Source of the DNA: Actinomycetota bacterium
GTDB lineage: Bacteria > Actinomycetota > Thermoleophilia > Gaiellales > Gaiellaceae
NCBI GenBank assembly: GCA_005885085.1
Contig: VAXY01000156.1
Location: 2,496-9,965, forward strand
Direction of reading: 5' to 3'
Length of the DNA: 7,470 nucleotides
Shown: positions 5,585-7,470 of the stretch, piece by piece
Layout of the letters: each line of letters begins with the position of its first letter
Position numbering within the stretch: the first letter of the stretch is position 1
Program-made: the position numbers and the translations under genes
The notes under the pieces: generated by a model
Databases searched by the model: none
Seen by the model: the letters and a program-made list of their open reading frames with translations, nothing else
What the model was told of the DNA's origin: nothing

Positions 5585-5680
5585 GTGGCGGGAAAGAAGC
5601 GGCCGAAGTCGCTTGCGCAGACGGAGACGAAGGCGCCGGCGAAGACCAAGCGCCCGAAGAAGACCTCGCGCGGCAAGTAA
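5585..5680 (+). CDS. Small lysine-rich basic protein (31 residues)
   Basis: GTG at 5585 opens a 31-codon frame ending at TAA 5678-5680. It is preceded by a strong ribosome-binding site, AAAGGAG, at the good distance of 6 nt; this is the main reason for the call. The product begins VAGKKRPKSLAQTETKAPAK and ends TKRPKKTSRGK. It has nine Lys and three Arg but a single acidic residue, with two similar KRPK segments, no hydrophobic core and no membrane segment. Almost all codons end in G or C, in keeping with coding regions nearby. The composition suggests a disordered nucleic-acid-binding peptide, like the basic tails of histone-like or ribosome-associated proteins; this is inference. It stands alone in a gene-poor stretch. 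I do not recognise a named family. It could instead be a chance ORF, but the Shine-Dalgarno match argues against that. Confidence 0.6.
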   Translation: MAGKKRPKSLAQTETKAPAKTKRPKKTSRGK

Positions 5681-5812
5681 ACAGCGGTCACGCTCGTCCC
5701 GCAGCATTTGGGATGAACAGGGCGAACTGGTGCGTGCCGTGGTCAACGCTTTGTGCGCAGCCCGTTGCCGAAGCCTGGACGCACCCTCAGGGATGGGTTC
5801 GCGCCGCCGACA
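5681..5812. other. Intergenic stretch between the small basic-protein ORF and the cysteine-rich ORF; nothing recognised
   Basis: Several overlapping frames are open on both strands, but none has a ribosome-binding site, a recognisable motif or strong third-position GC bias. No terminator with a T tract is visible after the 31-residue ORF or after the convergent 52-residue ORF. Confidence 0.4.
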
Positions 5813-5971
5813 CTAGAGCGATCGGAGGAACTCGCCGAGGCCCATTCTGATCTCGGTCGCCGTGAACGAGCCGCGACCCCGAACGGAATAGCACCCCGAG
5901 CCCGCGAACGGACGAACCGCCCTTGGGCAGCTGTCGGCGCACGGACAGTCGGTCTGAGTCGAGCAGGTCAC
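5813..5971 (-). CDS. Possible small cysteine-rich protein (52 residues)
   Basis: On the minus strand GTG 5971-5969 opens a frame ending at TAG 5815-5813. The product begins MTCSTQTDCPCADSCPRAVR, continues PFAGSGCYSVRGRGSF and ends TATEIRMGLGEFLRSL. Five cysteines fall at 3, 9, 11, 15 and 27, a spacing that could hold a zinc ion or an iron-sulfur cluster, followed by a short amphipathic helix. About 42 of 52 codons end in G or C, clearly more than the overlapping plus-strand frame (about 59%), which is the main argument for coding. Against it: no Shine-Dalgarno site precedes the GTG, and the in-frame open region continues upstream without a better start, so the true N-terminus could differ or the gene could be a 3' remnant. 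No named family recognised; metal binding is inference. Confidence 0.42.
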   Translation of the reverse strand: MTCSTQTDCPCADSCPRAVRPFAGSGCYSVRGRGSFTATEIRMGLGEFLRSL

Positions 5972-6071
5972 GCGAGATGTAGCGAAAGCGCGCGATGTTC
6001 CAGGTATTGACCGAAGGTGAAGAGTTCTTCGTGCGCGTTAGGAAAGCAGCCCTCAAGGAGACAGGAAAGCG

Positions 6072-6275
6072 GTGCAGGGCTTTCTCCTTGTAGATGACAG
6101 AGACGGGCGCGTACTCGCAGAAATCGTCGACCCGGTGGAGGCGTTTCGCGTGCTGGACGAGCTAGAGCAAGACTATCCGGAGCTCGGCGGGACGCTCTGT
6201 CTCGTCAGGTTCGATGGGCGTAAAGGCTCGCTGATCGGGACCGAAACGACCACAAGGGTTCAACCGCTCACCTGA
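6072..6275 (+). CDS. Small conserved-looking protein of unknown function (67 residues)
   Basis: GTG at 6072 begins a 67-residue protein. AAGGAG lies 11 nt upstream, slightly far, and a second purine-rich stretch AGGAAAG lies closer. The product shows alternating structure: strand VQGFLLVDDRDGRVLAEIVD, helix from PVEAFRVLDELEQDYPE, then strands LCLVRFDGRKGSLIGTE and TTTRVQPLT. It therefore looks like a compact soluble alpha/beta domain rather than a random ORF. I recall similar short proteins in Thermoleophilia genomes but no assigned domain name, partner or activity, so the function stays open. There is no signal peptide, membrane segment or cysteine pair. It lies 63 nt before the USP start region on the same strand, so cotranscription with the USP and antiporter genes is possible, though a palindrome lies in the gap. 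Confidence 0.75.
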   Translation: MQGFLLVDDRDGRVLAEIVDPVEAFRVLDELEQDYPELGGTLCLVRFDGRKGSLIGTETTTRVQPLT

Positions 6276-6288
6276 CCCAAGATCATTG

Positions 6289-6302
6289 CGAATGTGCATT
6301 CG
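6289..6302. promoter_or_regulatory. 14-bp perfect palindrome, candidate operator (LexA-box-like)
   Basis: CGAATGTGCATTCG is a perfect inverted repeat with 6-bp arms and a 2-bp centre, located between the 67-residue gene and the USP gene, about 37 bp before the likely USP start. It resembles the Gram-positive/actinobacterial SOS box (CGAAC-N4-GTTCG), differing by one symmetrical change in each half. It could be bound by LexA or another dimeric repressor. No LexA-type protein lies in the window. Confidence 0.4.
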
Positions 6303-6328
6303 GAGCCCGAGCCCCGTCGAATTAGGAG

Positions 6329-6748
6329 GTGAGCCCCGGTGCCGTTCACAAAATCCTCGTCGCGATCGACGGTAGCCCCGGCGGCCAGAAGGCACTCGAA
6401 ACCGCGATCGAGCTCGCGAAGCTGACACGTGCGGAGCTCCACGCCCTCACCGTCGAAGGAAAGCTGCCTGCCTACGCGGCCACGATCGGCGAGGTCGACG
6501 AGGTGAAACGCGAGAAGGACCAGTTCTTCGGGACAGTCGCCCGCCTCGCCCGTGACCAGGCGCGAGAGGAGGGAGTCGATCTCCAGGTAGACGTTCTACC
6601 GGGGCACGCGGCCGAGCTGATCGTCCGCCACGCCGGCAAAGGCGACTTCGACCTCGTCGTCGTCGGCCACAAGGGCCACTTCCTCGAGGATTACCTGCTC
6701 GGCTCGACGCCGACCGTGTCGCCCACCACGCAGTGTGCCCGGCGATGA
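6329..6748 (+). CDS. Universal stress protein (UspA family), apparently frameshifted near both ends
   Basis: The main frame gives 139 residues with a USP fold: HKILVAIDGSPGGQKALETA at the N-terminus, a central helix-rich segment, and GKGDFDLVVVGHKGHFLEDY followed by LLGST, corresponding to the ATP-binding G-x2-G-x8-9-G-S/T motif. USPs bind ATP or act as stress-response adaptors in the cytoplasm. Two single-base losses are indicated. First, AGGAGG (6324-6329) is ideally spaced for GTG 6339, whose reading VPFTK would join KILVAIDG if one A were added in the A run near 6348-6351; the only in-frame start, GTG 6329, overlaps the ribosome-binding site. Second, adding one G near 6706-6709 converts the tail PTVSPTTQCARR into ADRVAHHAVCPAMIVK, ending at TAG 6757-6759, the canonical USP C-terminus. 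Corrected, 6339-6759 encodes 140 residues. A recent pseudogene or a base-calling error are both possible. Confidence 0.85.
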   Translation: MSPGAVHKILVAIDGSPGGQKALETAIELAKLTRAELHALTVEGKLPAYAATIGEVDEVKREKDQFFGTVARLARDQAREEGVDLQVDVLPGHAAELIVRHAGKGDFDLVVVGHKGHFLEDYLLGSTPTVSPTTQCARR

Positions 6749-6759
6749 TCGTCAAATAG

Positions 6760-7404
6760 CGGGCGGCCGCGCTCTCGATCCTGTTCATCAGGCCGAACTT
6801 CTGGATCGTGCCCTTCGTGCTGGCCTCGGCGGCGCTGATCTTCGGGCTACCACGAGTCGCGCCGTTCTTCTTCAAGCGCTACGGCAACCGCGTGATCGTA
6901 CCGGAGATCAAGTTGGTCTTCGCCTCGATCTTCCTCTTGATGTGGCTGGGTGAGCGCGCCCATTCTCACGCCGTGCTGCCGGCTTTCGTCCTCGGCCTGG
7001 CCCTCTCGCGACACTTCGAGGAACATCGCAAGGAGGAGGAGCGGCTCCGCGTCGTCGCCTTTGCGTTCCTGACGCCCTTCTTCTTCATGAAGGGTGGCTT
7101 GAACGTGTCGCTCGGAGCGGTCTGGGCCAACCTGGGCCTGCTGGCGCTTCTCCTCGCAGCCAAGATCGTGCCGAAGCTGTTCGGTGTCTACCCACTCGCC
7201 CGGCGTTACCCCGCTCCCCACGGAATCTTCACGACGCTGTTGATGTCCACCGGCCTCACGTTCGGGACGATCAGCTCGCTCTACGGACTGAACGCCGGAA
7301 TCATCAACAAGACGCAGTTCTCACTGCTGATTACGGTCGTCGTGCTCTCCGCGATCATTCCGACAGCGATCGCCCAGCGCTTCTTCCAACCTGAAATCGC
7401 ATGA
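6760..7404 (+). pseudogene. Cation/proton antiporter (CPA2/KefB-like, Na+/H+ exchanger family), C-terminal half
   Basis: The frame is open from 6760 to TGA 7402-7404 (214 codons); the first usable start is GTG 6808, giving 198 residues, without a ribosome-binding site. The sequence is highly hydrophobic with about six or seven membrane segments, including an AALIFGLPRVAPFFF region, LPAFVLGLALS, AFLTPFFFMKGGLNVSL, a LLALLLAAKIVPKLFGVYPL segment and TTLLMSTGLTFGTISSLYGL. These are hallmarks of the second half of CPA2-type exchangers, which swap Na+ or K+ for H+ across the cytoplasmic membrane. Complete members have about 380-420 residues and 12-13 segments; the first half, including core ion-binding helices, is missing. 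Similarity begins only a few bases after the corrected USP stop at 6757-6759, so the missing half was lost at that boundary. USP genes or domains commonly accompany such antiporters. It is very unlikely to transport alone. Confidence 0.8.
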
Positions 7405-7470
7405 GGGTTCCCCGGCGCTGCGGGCTGCTAGCGGTGGGACAGCGCAGCCTGCGTTGACCGTGGGCGGCAC
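7405..7470. other. Downstream flank with weak inverted repeats
   Basis: GCGCTG (from 7416) can pair with CAGCGC further on, and GGCTGC with GCAGCC, as competing long-looped stems. No T tract follows, so a factor-independent terminator is not supported. Confidence 0.25.

Noticed and set aside
5314..5850. 178-codon plus-strand ORF across the gene-poor stretch
   Set aside because: No motif, no ribosome-binding site, composition changes along its length, and it overlaps the better supported 31-residue ORF.
6007..6012. TTGACC as a -35 element for the 67-residue gene
   Set aside because: No TAnnnT hexamer at 15-19 nt downstream.
5787..6056. 89-codon minus-strand ORF overlapping the cysteine-rich ORF
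   Set aside because: No ribosome-binding site or motif; the alternative frame has stronger third-position GC bias.
5995..6093. 32-codon plus-strand ORF starting ATGTTCCAG
   Set aside because: Overlaps the start of the 67-residue gene, has no ribosome-binding site and mixed third-base usage.
6763..6772. NotI-type site (GCGGCCGC) at the USP/antiporter boundary as a cloning scar
   Set aside because: Such octamers arise by chance in GC-rich DNA and here it encodes antiporter-like Ala residues; no vector sequence is seen.
1..7470. CRISPR arrays, insertion sequences, rRNA genes
   Set aside because: No regularly spaced repeats, transposase motifs, terminal inverted repeats or rRNA signatures were seen.

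Overview
The window is GC-rich DNA (about two thirds G+C by eye). It most resembles a chromosome of a deep-branching actinobacterium, plausibly class Thermoleophilia (Gaiellales/Solirubrobacterales). The lineage is inferred from remembered family resemblance: a cyclase starting with a TDIEGST-type motif, an ECF sigma factor with a zinc-finger tail, a PD40-repeat secreted protein and the two tRNA sequences. No search was run.

Layout. 1-122 (-): N-terminus of a class III nucleotide cyclase running off the left edge. 189-223 (-): 5' half of a tRNA, broken in the anticodon loop. 230-1018 (-): ECF-type sigma factor with a C-terminal H-x3-C-x2-C motif, 52 nt downstream of tRNA-Glu(UUC) at 1071-1143 (-). 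1204-1428 (+): 5' fragment of a SnoaL-like gene, antisense to the 3' end of a large secreted protein gene (1189-2856, -); each looks cut at a common junction near 1407-1416. 2981-3053 (+): tRNA-Lys(UUU), abutting the 3' end of a secreted protein with about 14 PD40/TolB-type repeats (3054-5111, -). The last 15 nt of this tRNA plus one following base recur exactly at 5195-5210, just upstream of that gene, like the two ends of an integrated element. 5211-6071: mostly gene-poor, with a 31-residue basic ORF (5585-5680, +) and a 52-residue cysteine-rich ORF (5813-5971, -). 6072-7404 (+): a 67-residue conserved-looking protein, a universal stress protein gene that appears frameshifted near both ends, and the C-terminal half of a cation/proton antiporter whose N-terminal half is missing.

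The genes do not form one obvious operon or pathway. The left half has sensing, regulatory and export functions (cyclase, ECF factor, two secreted proteins). The right end is a stress/ion-homeostasis cluster (USP plus antiporter). The main theme is damage: half a tRNA, two partial genes meeting head-on, a duplicated tRNA 3' end, a twice-frameshifted USP and half an antiporter. This reads as an accessory or rearranging region. I see no clear new defence or mobile system; the best candidates for something undescribed are the two tiny ORFs, the 67-residue protein and the 2.16-kb tRNA-Lys-bounded segment.
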